Below are positions 37,772 through 47,557 of a DNA stretch of 64,000 bases, piece by piece. A program made the translations under genes and the position numbers. Every line of letters begins with the position of its first letter. Within the stretch, counting starts at the first letter, position 1. The notes beneath the pieces were generated by a model. It had not been told where the DNA came from and searched no databases. It saw only the letters and a program-made list of their open reading frames with translations. Source of the DNA: Cyclobacterium qasimii M12-11B (GTDB lineage Bacteria; Bacteroidota; Bacteroidia; Cytophagales; Cyclobacteriaceae); contig NZ_ATNM01000004.1 of NCBI RefSeq assembly GCF_000427295.1, positions 45,158-109,157 of the forward strand. The letters run 5' to 3'.

Positions 37772-40700
37772 TCAACCCCATGCTTCGTGTGGTCGGTAAA
37801 GAATTGTATTCAGTACCTCCTGCATTTCCGGTTCCCAAAAGTAATTCAGGATCAAAAGGTGCATCTTTGTATAAAAACATAAATTCCTTCCGGTAAATGA
37901 TAGGCTAGCCTTTTCAATGAATTTTGTCTTGCTAACTAGTGCACTGGAGAAATTATAACTTAATACAACTTCTCTTAAACGAAGATTGCTTGCTGAGTAA
38001 GCATAGAATTCTCCCGCAGGATATCTTTCCCCTATGCTACCAAAATAGCTTTGAGAGGTAATGCTTTGGGTATTCTTCTCTCCGTTTAAAGTGTAGGCAT
38101 CCAGAATGATTCCATCTTCACGACCCCACAAAGAAGCTTCAGAATGTCCATCCGCATCCAATAATGCCTGGGTTCCTCCTATAACAGTTCCTCCATTTCT
38201 ATAATCAAGTAAAAATCCCAAAGAAAGGTTTTTATAACTGATCTTGTTATTGAACCCTAAATTGTAATTAGGGTTGAAATTCCCAACTGGCACTGATTTA
38301 CCACCAGTAAGCATTGGGCTACCTGAATCATTTACCAAAGGTCTACCCAAATCATCTCTTTGCCATCCAACTGCATACATATCTCCATAACTGCCTCCTA
38401 CTTGAGCCAGTACCAAAACCTGACGGTCATCGGTAAGTACAGCCGAAGTAATTTCATCCGTCAGACGAATGATTTTATTGTTGTTCTTGGAGAAATTAAA
38501 CATTGCATCCCAAACAAAATCCTTTGTTTCTACAGGTACAATGTCCATGGATATCTCAACACCATTGTTGTTGATCAAACCGGCATTGATGTATTGGCTA
38601 CTGAATAGCGAAGCTGCTGGTGTAGCAATTGTAATGAGTTGATTTTTCGTGTCCGTATAATAGTACGTAAAGTCAAAACCTAAACGAGCATCAAAGAACC
38701 TCCATTCAGCACCCAATTCAAATGCAGAAGTCATTTCAGGTTTATAGGTAGGTAGAGAACGTACCGTTGGCGTTCCAATCAATCCTCCTCTAGCAACTGA
38801 ATAATAATTCCTGTCTCTATAAGCGGCACCACCTGAACCTGAATAGGCCAGTGAAGCACGAACTTTACCGTAAGAAACCCATTTTGGCATGGATAGCATT
38901 TCGGTTACAATTCCAGTCAAACCTACCGAAGGATAGAAATAAGATTGGTTGTCTTTAGGGAGTGCTGAGGACCAATCATTACGACCGGTTGCTTCCAAGA
39001 ACAAGTAATCATTATAGGAAAGTGTGGCGGTACCAAACAATGACTGGACCTGTGGACTTTCATAAAATGAATTTGAAGTCAAAGGTGCTTTTGCATTGCT
39101 TAGGAAAAAGTAATTTTGCTTGTAAAGGCCATTAGACTCTATAAACAATGAAGATGAACTTCCTTGTTGAACGGCTCCACCTAAGATTACAGATAAATCC
39201 AGTTTTTCAGATAGCCCTTTATTAATGGACAATAAAGCATCCACATTAGAGTTTTGTCGGGTATAATCACCTACATCATATATTGAACCTAAACCATAAG
39301 TAGTATAAGTATCGTTGTAAACTTTCCTTTCTGTCTTCTCCATGGTTTTGTCCAAACTACCACGGACCTGAAGATTCATCCAATCATTAAACTCATACTT
39401 AACTTGAAATAGCCCGATCAAACGGTCTTTTTTCTCATTAAATAAATCTCTGTTTAGATTCCAATAAGGATTCGACAAAATTGAAGATCCTGGCTTCCAG
39501 TAATTTTGTTTTTCTATACCCGCTTCGTCTATATAAGCATATTCCTGCATAGCACTCAATGGTATGGAGGTTGGAGACCGATAGATAGAAGAAACTGGAT
39601 AGCCACGCTCTCCAGTATATGGCTTGTTGTCCACTTCTTCCTGAATATAGGTCAACTTGGTTGTGAAAGAGAGTTTAGAAGAAATTTTATTGTCTATTTT
39701 CAAGTCAAAATTATGTCTGGTAAGGTCATGATTTCTCAAAACACCTTGTGCGTTGGCATTGCCATAGGAGAAATAGGTAAGCATTTTCTCACTACCACCA
39801 CTGGCACTAATCGAGTTCATTATTGTGGTTCCAGTCCTAAAGAAATCTGAAACGTTATCTGGCTGTCCGGTTAAAGGAACAGTATCGCCATTCCAAAGGG
39901 TTACATCCTGCCCTTCTGCCTTAGGACCATAACTGTGCTCAGAACTAGGCGAGTAAACGCCGCCATCTCCTTGTCCATATTCATATTGTCTTTTTGGAAG
40001 GGCAAAAGCTTGATCCATGGTAATTCCACCATTGTAATCCACGGTAATCTTACCCTCTTTACCACTCTTGGTAGTAATGATGATCGCGCCATTCTGTCCT
40101 GCACTACCATAAACGGCTGCAGCAGAAGCACCTTTCAAAACAGTCATGCTTTCGACGTTATCTGGGTTGATCATTCCGATTCCCCCTCCGCCGTCTCTTC
40201 CACCAAAACTTCCTCCGCCAGATTCCCTTGTACTATTGTTCAAAGGCACTCCATCAATTACGTATAAAGGTTGATTATTTCCTGTAATGGAACGGCTTCC
40301 ACGAAGAAGAACCTTCGAATTTCCTCCTGGACCAGTTGCACTACGGGTTATGGTAACACCAGCAACTTTTCCTTGCAGGGAATTAATAACATTGGTTTCT
40401 CTTGCTTCATCCAAACTGGAACCATCAACAACTTGTGCTGAATACGTTAAAGACTTCGCCTCTCGTTTAATTCCCATGGCTGTAACAACCACTTCAGAAA
40501 GGTCTCCCCCTACATCTTCAAGCATCACGTCAATTACTGTTCTATCATTTACTACAATTTCCTGAGTTTCGTACCCGATAAAGGAAAAAACAATTATTGA
40601 AGCAGCATTTGGGACACTCAGGCTATATTCACCATCCAAATTAGTAACTGTGCCAATATTCGTTCCTTTAAGTAATACGTTTACCCCAGGAAGGGATTCT

Positions 40701-40924
40701 CCATCAGGCGCTGTAACTGTTCCGCTTACCGTTACCGCTATTTGATCAGCATTAATTGATTCGGTTCTATTAATGGAATTTGATGTTGTCTTTTCAGGGA
40801 CCAACTTATCCAAATTTGCCCCATAAGGGACAGGGCTTTTTTCCTGCCTAGCTAGTTCTTGGGCCCAAGAACCATTTATTCCAAGCAGGAGGAATAATAA
40901 AGTACTGTAAATTTTAATCATCAT
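37772..40924 (-). CDS. SusC/RagA family TonB-linked outer-membrane transporter (SusC2), C-terminus frameshifted
   Basis: As read, 1050 residues: signal peptide (to WAQ), linker, carboxypeptidase-regulatory-like domain (VSGTVTAPDGESLPGVNVLL to VIDVMLED), plug (SEVVVTAMGIKREAK to VYGSAGQNGAIIITTKSG) and barrel. The last 40 residues are unrelated to the family. In the next frame the same DNA encodes FLYKDAPFDPELLLGTGN, then SMGLNLKLTF, the expected last strands with terminal Phe, ending at 37752. One base missing in the A5 run 37873-37877 explains this. The repaired protein has 1057 residues. No STN domain. Paired with SusD2. Confidence 0.93.
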   Translation of the reverse strand: MMIKIYSTLLFLLLGINGSWAQELARQEKSPVPYGANLDKLVPEKTTSNSINRTESINADQIAVTVSGTVTAPDGESLPGVNVLLKGTNIGTVTNLDGEYSLSVPNAASIIVFSFIGYETQEIVVNDRTVIDVMLEDVGGDLSEVVVTAMGIKREAKSLTYSAQVVDGSSLDEARETNVINSLQGKVAGVTITRSATGPGGNSKVLLRGSRSITGNNQPLYVIDGVPLNNSTRESGGGSFGGRDGGGGIGMINPDNVESMTVLKGASAAAVYGSAGQNGAIIITTKSGKEGKITVDYNGGITMDQAFALPKRQYEYGQGDGGVYSPSSEHSYGPKAEGQDVTLWNGDTVPLTGQPDNVSDFFRTGTTIMNSISASGGSEKMLTYFSYGNANAQGVLRNHDLTRHNFDLKIDNKISSKLSFTTKLTYIQEEVDNKPYTGERGYPVSSIYRSPTSIPLSAMQEYAYIDEAGIEKQNYWKPGSSILSNPYWNLNRDLFNEKKDRLIGLFQVKYEFNDWMNLQVRGSLDKTMEKTERKVYNDTYTTYGLGSIYDVGDYTRQNSNVDALLSINKGLSEKLDLSVILGGAVQQGSSSSLFIESNGLYKQNYFFLSNAKAPLTSNSFYESPQVQSLFGTATLSYNDYLFLEATGRNDWSSALPKDNQSYFYPSVGLTGIVTEMLSMPKWVSYGKVRASLAYSGSGGAAYRDRNYYSVARGGLIGTPTVRSLPTYKPEMTSAFELGAEWRFFDARLGFDFTYYYTDTKNQLITIATPAASLFSSQYINAGLINNNGVEISMDIVPVETKDFVWDAMFNFSKNNNKIIRLTDEITSAVLTDDRQVLVLAQVGGSYGDMYAVGWQRDDLGRPLVNDSGSPMLTGGKSVPVGNFNPNYNLGFNNKISYKNLSLGFLLDYRNGGTVIGGTQALLDADGHSEASLWGREDGIILDAYTLNGEKNTQSITSQSYFGSIGERYPAGEFYAYSASNLRLREVVLSYNFSSALVSKTKFIEKASLSFTGRNLCFYTKMHLLILNYFWEPEMQEVLNTILYRPHEAWG

Positions 40925-41738
40925 TTAAATAATTTTAGTGGAATTAGGTTTAGTTAGTGGCTCTCCCCTATCTCTTAAGGATAAGTGAACCAAATAGATT
41001 ACTTTTTTATCAAGGGGAGAGAAAATGTTATTTTACCTCAAAAAATCATTTATTTTTTCAAAAAAATTTAATCGGAGGACTATTAGCAATAATTAAATCA
41101 TTTAAAACATTAAGAATTTTAAATGATCATAAAAAAAATTATTAGATTGATATTCTTTCTTTAATTAAGATTATTATTTTTATAATCAAAGCAAATAGAG
41201 ACATAACATATTGGCAAGCAAGCAGCTATAATTCATGGGACAAAGACAAAATTCAATGGATGGATGCTTTTTCACCACCTTGTAACCTAATGAATTTTTC
41301 AAAAATTACCGCTGATTTCCGTTCCTTCACCATTCGAATGGGAATTAAAGTTTATTTCAAGATAGATAAGGAAGAGCTGCGTTATCTAAGTCAGGTAATT
41401 TTTGGCTTTAGAATCTTCCACTAGATAATGAATACCAATTCAGCAGCTAATTTTAAAACCCATAGTTAAATTTAATGCTTACTTAAAAGCAAGAAATTGA
41501 CTATCTTGATGGGGCAAACAGTACAGGTTTTCCGCTTATTCAAAGACTTGTAAAATAATGTACCTACACCCAATTATTATTATAATTGCAAAATTTAGTA
41601 TCATATCTGCTTAAATAAAAATTAATACCGGATAATTTTTGAATTTTAATAAAATAAACGGTATAATTGATGACTTTACTTTAAAAATTACCCCCTTTAT
41701 ATAAAGCTTTCCTTGGTATAAAGGATAAAAAAAATAGA
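40925..41738. other. 814-base divergent spacer upstream of SusC2 and the M81 gene
   Basis: Very AT-rich DNA separating two divergent genes. The only structured element is the inverted repeat at 41097-41127. I see no further gene. Confidence 0.5.
41097..41127. promoter_or_regulatory. inverted repeat in divergent promoter region
   Basis: ATCATTTAAAA (41097-41107) and TTTTAAATGAT (41117-41127) are perfect 11-bp arms with a 9-base spacer, about 175 bases upstream of the SusC2 start. It could be an operator serving one or both divergent genes. AT-richness makes chance symmetry possible. Confidence 0.35.
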
Positions 41739-43316
41739 ATGAAAAAAACTATCATTTTAAGAATTGCTATCGTAATTCCCCTTGTTTTATTTGCTTTCAA
41801 CAGCGTCTTCGCCCAGAAAAAGCCTGTAATAGGTGTGGCTGGAATTGCACACGAATCAAATTCTTTCAGTAGCCAACTTACTACATTGGATTTATTTGAT
41901 TTTAAATTGGGAGAGACACAAAAAGAATTGTCCGAAAAGTTCTTTTCTTTTGCCAATTCCCAAACCATAAGTTCAGGCTATATTGAAGGGTCTAAGCGTT
42001 TTGGACTAGAACTTTACCCTACGGTAGTTACCAGAGCCAGGCCTATGGGACCTGTTACTGACAATGCTTTCGACACCATGATGGGCGAAATCATTAAGCA
42101 GTTGAAAGCTGGGCCAAAACTAGACGGCATATTGCTAAACCTTCATGGTGCAATGGTTGTGGAAAGTTACCCTAGTGGTGACGAGGAAATTGTAAGAAGG
42201 GTGCGAAAAGCCTTTGGGCCTAAAATGCCCATCATTGTAACCCATGATTTCCATGCCAATGTTACACCAGATATGGTTAAGTTATCAAATGTCCTGATCA
42301 CATTTAAAGAAAACCCTCATCTTGATACTTTTGACCGTGGATTACAAGCGGCAAAGATCATGGCTGAAATGGTCAAAGAGGGAGTTAAGCCTACCCAAGC
42401 CATTGTAAAAGCACCAATGGTTTATAATATTGTATACCAAAGTACTTTTTCAAACCCATTACTTCCCATCACCACTGAAAGTAAAAAATTGGAGGAAAAT
42501 GAAAAAGTACTGGCAGTAAGTGTTTCAGGAGGATATCAATATGCGGATGTGCCATGGATGGGCCCTTCTGTGATTGTTGTTACTGATAACGACCCAGAAC
42601 TTGCACAAAAGGAAGCGCAAAGGCTTTCTGATATGCTGTGGGATTCCCGTGACAAAACAATCCTTGATAGCCCTCAGCCAGCAGAAGCTGTAAAAATGGC
42701 AATGGAACATGATGGCCGTCCAGTTGTCTTGATTGACATGGGAGATAATATTGGAGGTGGATCCACAGGTGACAGTTCCTTTTTATTGGAAGAATTAATC
42801 AAGCAGGGAGCTCAAGGTTGGGTAATGGTGATAGCTGATCCAGAAGCTTATGCCATAGCTGCGAATGCAGGTGTTGGAAATGATTTTGATTTTGAAGTAG
42901 GTGGAAAAACAGATGATATGCATGGAAAACCTGTTAGGGTTAAAGGCCAGGTTCGCTCGTTAAATGTTGGACGTTACCTTGAGACTGAGGTTCGCCATGG
43001 TGGTGGACGCTACTGGAATATGGGCCATACAGCAGTTATTCAGGTAGAAGGCTCCACTTTGGACGAACCAAACCTACTACTTTTGACTACTTTGGCATCC
43101 AGCCCAAACAGTGCACACCAACTTATCTCTAATGGCGTTTATGTTGAAAGACAAAAGATCATTGTAGCCAAAGGAAACATTGCTCCAAGAGCTGCTTATG
43201 AACCATTTGCTTCCTTATTGATTCAAGTTGACAGTCCGGGTTCTACCGCTGTTAATCCAACTTGGTTTAATTTCAAGCGTGCCCGTAAAGGAATGTTTGG
43301 CATGGGAGATTATTAA
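41739..43316 (+). CDS. M81 family metallopeptidase (MlrC-type)
   Basis: A 525-residue protein with a signal peptide (to about VFAQ, residue 26). The M81/DUF1485 pattern is intact: GVAGIAHESNSFS, RARPMGPVTDNAFD, LLNLHGAMVVESYPSGDEEI, THDFHANVTPDM (metal ligands Asp and two His), then ADVPWMGPSVIVV and DMGDNIGGGSTGDSSFLL in the C-terminal domain. The namesake, MlrC, hydrolyses peptides from microcystin breakdown; most homologues have unknown substrates. Here it is exported and divergent from SusC2, so it may process a peptide- or amide-containing nutrient. A hairpin terminator follows. Confidence 0.92.
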   Translation: MKKTIILRIAIVIPLVLFAFNSVFAQKKPVIGVAGIAHESNSFSSQLTTLDLFDFKLGETQKELSEKFFSFANSQTISSGYIEGSKRFGLELYPTVVTRARPMGPVTDNAFDTMMGEIIKQLKAGPKLDGILLNLHGAMVVESYPSGDEEIVRRVRKAFGPKMPIIVTHDFHANVTPDMVKLSNVLITFKENPHLDTFDRGLQAAKIMAEMVKEGVKPTQAIVKAPMVYNIVYQSTFSNPLLPITTESKKLEENEKVLAVSVSGGYQYADVPWMGPSVIVVTDNDPELAQKEAQRLSDMLWDSRDKTILDSPQPAEAVKMAMEHDGRPVVLIDMGDNIGGGSTGDSSFLLEELIKQGAQGWVMVIADPEAYAIAANAGVGNDFDFEVGGKTDDMHGKPVRVKGQVRSLNVGRYLETEVRHGGGRYWNMGHTAVIQVEGSTLDEPNLLLLTTLASSPNSAHQLISNGVYVERQKIIVAKGNIAPRAAYEPFASLLIQVDSPGSTAVNPTWFNFKRARKGMFGMGDY

Positions 43317-43389
43317 TCGGATTTCATTATACGATTAATTTTTGATCGCCAACTGCAAACAATCCTAGACAGTTGAAGATTATATTTAA

Positions 43390-43416
43390 CGCCCTCCTGG
43401 CTTAGCTAGGAGGGCG
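43390..43416 (+). terminator. GC-rich hairpin after the M81 gene
   Basis: CGCCCTCCT (43390-43398) and AGGAGGGCG (43408-43416) form a 9-bp stem 73 bases after the M81 stop. The 3' flank (CCTTCATTTAG) is only mildly T-rich. Probable terminator. Confidence 0.6.
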
Positions 43417-43609
43417 CCTTCATTTAGCAGGATGCTAATTCGATCCCCTACCGAAAAACAATAGGAAATCCTTTTTTCTGATGCTGAGTAAATCTTTATA
43501 GTACTTACCCTTGGGGTTTAACTCATTTGAACATAAGGCAAATTCCCAACATAAGCTAGTTATCAAATTTTACCTATTCAATGTCTTCGTATCAGGGTAG
43601 TTGACTGTT

Positions 43610-43696
43610 CAACCCCATTCAGGGTTGAGATAAAAGTTGCGTTGGATACCGTGGATTGACATCCACGGTTATTATTGGTCAGGCCCTTCAGGCCTG
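43610..43696. repeat. cluster of three palindromes (REP-like)
   Basis: Three successive hairpins: CAACCC/GGGTTG (43610-43627), ACCGTGGAT/ATCCACGGT (43648-43669, perfect, 4-base loop) and CAGGCC/GGCCTG (43680-43696). The central one shares the CCACGG/CCGTGG core with hairpin B of the composite elements. From memory this arrangement resembles REP-type repeats seen in Bacteroidota. It lies in spacer 43317-44052. Confidence 0.55.
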
Positions 43697-43903
43697 GGTT
43701 TTTATACTTGATAGCGACCATTTTTAAGCCTTGGGTTCATAAACAAGTGAACAAAGTATAAAGAGAAAGCAAGCCAATATCTCTATTTCTGGCCCAAAAG
43801 GCAGTAAATGTTTTTAACAGTTTTCTTTAATTTTAATGTGGTGTAGTCATAAATAAAATAGAGAACCATATCCGAGAAACCTAAAAAGCATCAACAGCCA
43901 TAA

Positions 43904-43989
43904 CCACGAGTGGAATCCGTGTAAAAGAAAAAGTAACGAAACGATTTTATTTGTATTGTTGTTTTTTTTTCTGCAACAATGCTGACAAA
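43904..43989 (-). repeat. composite palindromic element, copy 3 (inverted)
   Basis: On the minus strand hairpin A comes first: CAACAATGCTGACAAA (43974-43989) with TTTGTATTGTTG (43950-43961), the latter lacking four bases of the full arm, around a long T run. Hairpin B follows (CACGGATTCCACTCGTGG, 43904-43921) after a 28-base gap, the same A-B spacing as in copy 1. Confidence 0.6.
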
Positions 43990-44052
43990 ATCATAACCTC
44001 TAAACGTTATCAATAATTAGTTTTGCCACTATGAAATTCGTAAAATCAGGCT

Positions 44053-45192
44053 TTATTTTTCAATTTCCTTTAAGGGTTGAGGGTCATCAGTAAGACCTGC
44101 AGAATCATTTTCTCCCGTTGGGGCTGTTCGCCACCAGTTGGCGAGGAAAGAACCCGAAATGTCCATCCATGTACCAAAAATGGCTGGAAAAAGGCCTAAA
44201 GTAGCTGCTTTCCCCAATTCGGAAGCAATTCCCGCTGCCATGCCTCCATTCTGCATGCCCACTTCTATGGCAATCGTTCGGCTGTCTACTTTGTTCATCT
44301 TGAAGAGACGACAACCCCAATAGCCCAAAACATAGCCACTTGCATTGTGGATGATGGCTGCTAGTAAAAGTAAAAGCCCAATTTCCAAAAGACTGTCGCG
44401 ACCCGCAGCCACAATTACCGCGATAATTACTACGTTGGCTGCCATGGCGATGTATGGCATGGCGATATTAAGCCATACTGCCCTATCTTTGAAAATCTTA
44501 TTGAAAACCATCCCTGCAATTATGGGTACAAATATCATCTTGATTATGCTCACCATCATTTGGTAGGAATCAATGGGTATAAACTGACCTGCCAGCAACT
44601 TCATTAATAAGGGGGTTAAAAAAGGAGCCAAAATGGTAGTAAAAGCAGTTAAAGTAATGGACAAGGCGAGATTCCCTTTTGCTAGAAAGGTGATAATATT
44701 GGAGGATACACCACTAGGGGAAGAACCTATAAGCACTATACCTGCGGCAATCTCTGGTGGGAAATCCATTAAAATTGCCAGGCTTATTGCCAAAATAGGC
44801 ATAATAGTGAACTGGGAAACCAAACCGACAATCACTCCTCTTGGCATTTTTAATACCCCTTGGAAATCCTTAATGCCCATAGTGGTTCCCATGCCAAACA
44901 TGATAAGCTGTATCAATGGCACAATAAAACTATCTGTTTTGTAGCCAGCAACTTCTGTAATGTAACTTGGGAAAGTCATGCTTACCCCTACTGCTGCAAT
45001 TACCCACACGGTAAACGAAAAACCCTTAAACCTATCATAACCTTGCATCCCTATCAGTAAAAATGCAAAGAAAGACAATACAAGTAGCGAAGCTCCTTCC
45101 TGGTAACCCATTAAAAGCAAAACAACAATTCCAATTAAAGATATTCCTGCTAAAGCTAGAGATGAGCTAAATATCGTTTGCTTTTTATTCAT
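44053..45192 (-). CDS. bile acid:sodium symporter (BASS) family transporter
   Basis: A 379-residue inner-membrane protein with about ten membrane helices. BASS-type motifs are present: MGTTMGIKDFQGVLKMPRG, GSSPSGVSSNIITFLAKGN (substrate/sodium crossing region), and EVGMQNGGMAAGIASELGKA. The family carries organic anions (bile acids, pantoate, keto acids) with sodium. It is convergent with the M81 gene. Its position next to the SusCD2/M81 region suggests it may import the small product released there, but this is inference. Confidence 0.9.
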   Translation of the reverse strand: MNKKQTIFSSSLALAGISLIGIVVLLLMGYQEGASLLVLSFFAFLLIGMQGYDRFKGFSFTVWVIAAVGVSMTFPSYITEVAGYKTDSFIVPLIQLIMFGMGTTMGIKDFQGVLKMPRGVIVGLVSQFTIMPILAISLAILMDFPPEIAAGIVLIGSSPSGVSSNIITFLAKGNLALSITLTAFTTILAPFLTPLLMKLLAGQFIPIDSYQMMVSIIKMIFVPIIAGMVFNKIFKDRAVWLNIAMPYIAMAANVVIIAVIVAAGRDSLLEIGLLLLLAAIIHNASGYVLGYWGCRLFKMNKVDSRTIAIEVGMQNGGMAAGIASELGKAATLGLFPAIFGTWMDISGSFLANWWRTAPTGENDSAGLTDDPQPLKEIEK

Positions 45193-45507
45193 GATTCTTT
45201 TCGTAAATGCTTACTGATATATTTTATGATTGACCACAACACTATGGTCTTTCAATCGAGGTTAGGTGAATTTTCCTGATTTGCTAGGCAAAAGGCCTAT
45301 CTGGTAAAGATAGAAGGGATTTCATTAAGTAGGGGCTATTCATTTAGCTTTTACCTCAAAAATCCTTTATTATTTTATGAAAAAGGATTTTTATCGTATT
45401 TTGACTTTAGTAAAATCTCTGCAAGTCTTTGCTATCGTTTTTCCCAATTTTAACTCTTCGCTATATGGAAATAAAAAGCCTGAGTAATGCACCTGGGAAT
45501 TGCTTCA

Positions 45508-45645
45508 TCAATCATGTCTTGGATTAACCATCATAGTATCAATTTCCACATCAAATTGTAGTTGATCATTTGTACTCACCTGCTCACCACTACACCCTAC
45601 CAATACCAATACCAATAAGGTCAAAATAAACAGGGCATTTTTCGT
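45508..45645 (-). pseudogene. short lipoprotein remnant with ACG where the start codon should be
   Basis: The frame reads (ACG)KNALFILTLLVLVLVGC then SGEQVSTNDQLQFDVEIDTM and stops after 45 codons. This is a clean lipoprotein signal with lipobox LVGC, and the DQLQFDVEI segment recalls the N-terminus of FKBP-type prolyl isomerase lipoproteins of this bacterial group. ATG appears changed to ACG, and the rest of the gene is missing. It is either a decayed copy or uses a non-standard start. It lies in spacer 45193-45843, which has nothing else. Confidence 0.5.
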
Positions 45646-45843
45646 GGAAGCAAATTAAACTAAAAAATTATTGGATAATAATAATTGATAAACAAACTAA
45701 AATTCCCTGTTTTACAAAGAATTGATTATTAGAATTAACTAACATATCAATAGATATTTTGATTACTTATAGTTATTCAGTGTGCTTACTTAAGTATTTT
45801 AAGAAAGCAGATTTTCCTTTCCAGGCATAAAAAATTGTCCAAA

Positions 45844-46272
45844 TCAATAACAGACATTAACACTGATATCCTGAGTCCCTGAATTTAAGCGGACATAATG
45901 CAATTCCGGTAATGGATTTTTTCTATTGCAATAAAATTCTCCTGAAAACCCATACCCCTCTTTAGGAGATCCAAAAAAGCTGTAATCCATTTTTCCATTT
46001 TTATTGCTATCATGGAATACGGCTATCATGTATTCGCCAGGCTCCAATTCAGGAAGATTAATATAGGGTGCTTTTTCCAAAGCTACCTGTAGTTTTACAA
46101 CAGGTTTCAATTCCGTCAATATATCGATAGGTTGTTTTTTAAACACCTGAACCCGAACATCCCCGCCCAATTCAAAATCCAAATTACCTACCCTTAAATT
46201 GGTTTGGTTCAGGATTGGGGAAGTAAAAGAGCAAATAAATAAGCTACAAAAGAGGACAAATGCAATTTTCAT
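45844..46272 (-). CDS. DUF2141 family exported protein
   Basis: A 142-residue protein. I chose the ATG at 46270-46272, which starts a signal peptide (MKIAFVLFCSLFICSFTS). The longer frame to 46353 would overlap the upstream gene and put 27 residues before it. DUF2141 features: LRVGNLDFELGG, INLPELEPGEYMIAVFHDSNKNGKMDYSFFGSP, and KEGYGFSGEF. Predicted small beta-sandwich of unknown function. It follows the FadL-like gene by 43 bases, probably one transcript. Confidence 0.82.
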   Translation of the reverse strand: MKIAFVLFCSLFICSFTSPILNQTNLRVGNLDFELGGDVRVQVFKKQPIDILTELKPVVKLQVALEKAPYINLPELEPGEYMIAVFHDSNKNGKMDYSFFGSPKEGYGFSGEFYCNRKNPLPELHYVRLNSGTQDISVNVCY

Positions 46273-46315
46273 TTTTAAATTATTAGTAGTAAAACTTAGC
46301 AAACTATTTCCAGAA

Positions 46316-47557
46316 TTATTTATAGCCTTTCTTTTGAAACCAAATATCAGCAAGATTGAAATTTAAGGTGATCCCATGAGTAGTTTCTCTGGACAGAAGA
46401 GAAGTACTTCCCTGTTTTTCATACTGATAAGAAAGCGTTAACCTGGTAAGGTTTTGTACGGGAAAACCTATACCAGCCGAAAAGCCCCAACGATTCACAG
46501 GTGTATTTTGAAACAAATAATTTCCAGTATCATAATAAAGACCTGCTGAATAATTCAATTGCTTTGGAAAACTATAACCATAAAAATCTGGTACATATTC
46601 AGCCCCAAAACTTACTTGCTGTGCAGGGGTATAATCCTCCCATGAATCTGGGAAATATTTATAGGTATAGTCTGCGGCAATTATCCAATTTTTTGTCTGG
46701 TAGGAAATTCCTGCCTTGGCAGATTGGAAGAAATCCATTGCCTCCATCTCTCCACTGGATTCATAAAGAAGTGAATCTGAATCAAGGAGCTGAACTTCCT
46801 CAGAAAGTTGCTCACTGACACTTGCAGGTGCATTATAAGTCAATCCCAGTATTAGTTTTTTATCTTTATTTTTATAAGCAATGTATTGCATACCCAGGTC
46901 TACTCCCACTCCGCTATAATTATTCTTTAGATTCAGATAAAAGCTGTCTACTGATCCATAGACATCGGATTGGACTTCATATAAATTTGTGTTGTTGATA
47001 TGCCCAAAGAGGTAATAGGGTCTTACACCAAGGGACAATCTGGGATGAAGGGAATAGGCATAGTTCAGAAATACCTTGCTTATGTCACCATAATTTTTGG
47101 TGTATTTAGAATAAGGATCTGCCGAACCTACAAAATAGGTGGTTTCCAGAAAACTATTGTCCACACTACTGATGGGCATAAGACCAAAGGTAAAGGCAGA
47201 TGATTTGGATACTTTTAACCAAAAAGCTACATGGGACAAGTTGGTCCTATTGATGTCAATATTTTCTTCAGAGGTAGAGATGTTCATCATCTGGTATTTG
47301 ACATCTGCATCAATCATAAAATTATAGGCGCCAAGAATACCTACGCTTGAGGCTGGATTGATATGGTTGAGGAAATAGGGTGATTGAACAGCAACACCAG
47401 TTCCACCGAGTCTGGTTGAATACCCTACATTGTCATTATTGATCAAGCCTATACCATAGGAAGAATATAAGGAACCGTCTCCCCGTTGTGCTAGCAATGT
47501 TCCTGTTAGCATGAAGGAAATAACATATAGGCAAAGCGCTCGAATTGGAAAAACCAT
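46316..47557 (-). CDS. FadL/OmpP1-like outer-membrane protein
   Basis: A 413-residue outer-membrane barrel protein with a signal peptide (to LLAQ). The opening SLYSSYGIGLINNDNVGYSTRLGGTGVAV with LNHINPASS is typical of OmpP1/FadL-type proteins, where the N-terminal hatch precedes a 14-strand barrel. It ends ITLNFNLADIWFQKKGYK. The family moves hydrophobic compounds across the outer membrane. It is divergent from the DUF4270 operon across a 238-base spacer. Confidence 0.8.
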   Translation of the reverse strand: MVFPIRALCLYVISFMLTGTLLAQRGDGSLYSSYGIGLINNDNVGYSTRLGGTGVAVQSPYFLNHINPASSVGILGAYNFMIDADVKYQMMNISTSEENIDINRTNLSHVAFWLKVSKSSAFTFGLMPISSVDNSFLETTYFVGSADPYSKYTKNYGDISKVFLNYAYSLHPRLSLGVRPYYLFGHINNTNLYEVQSDVYGSVDSFYLNLKNNYSGVGVDLGMQYIAYKNKDKKLILGLTYNAPASVSEQLSEEVQLLDSDSLLYESSGEMEAMDFFQSAKAGISYQTKNWIIAADYTYKYFPDSWEDYTPAQQVSFGAEYVPDFYGYSFPKQLNYSAGLYYDTGNYLFQNTPVNRWGFSAGIGFPVQNLTRLTLSYQYEKQGSTSLLSRETTHGITLNFNLADIWFQKKGYK

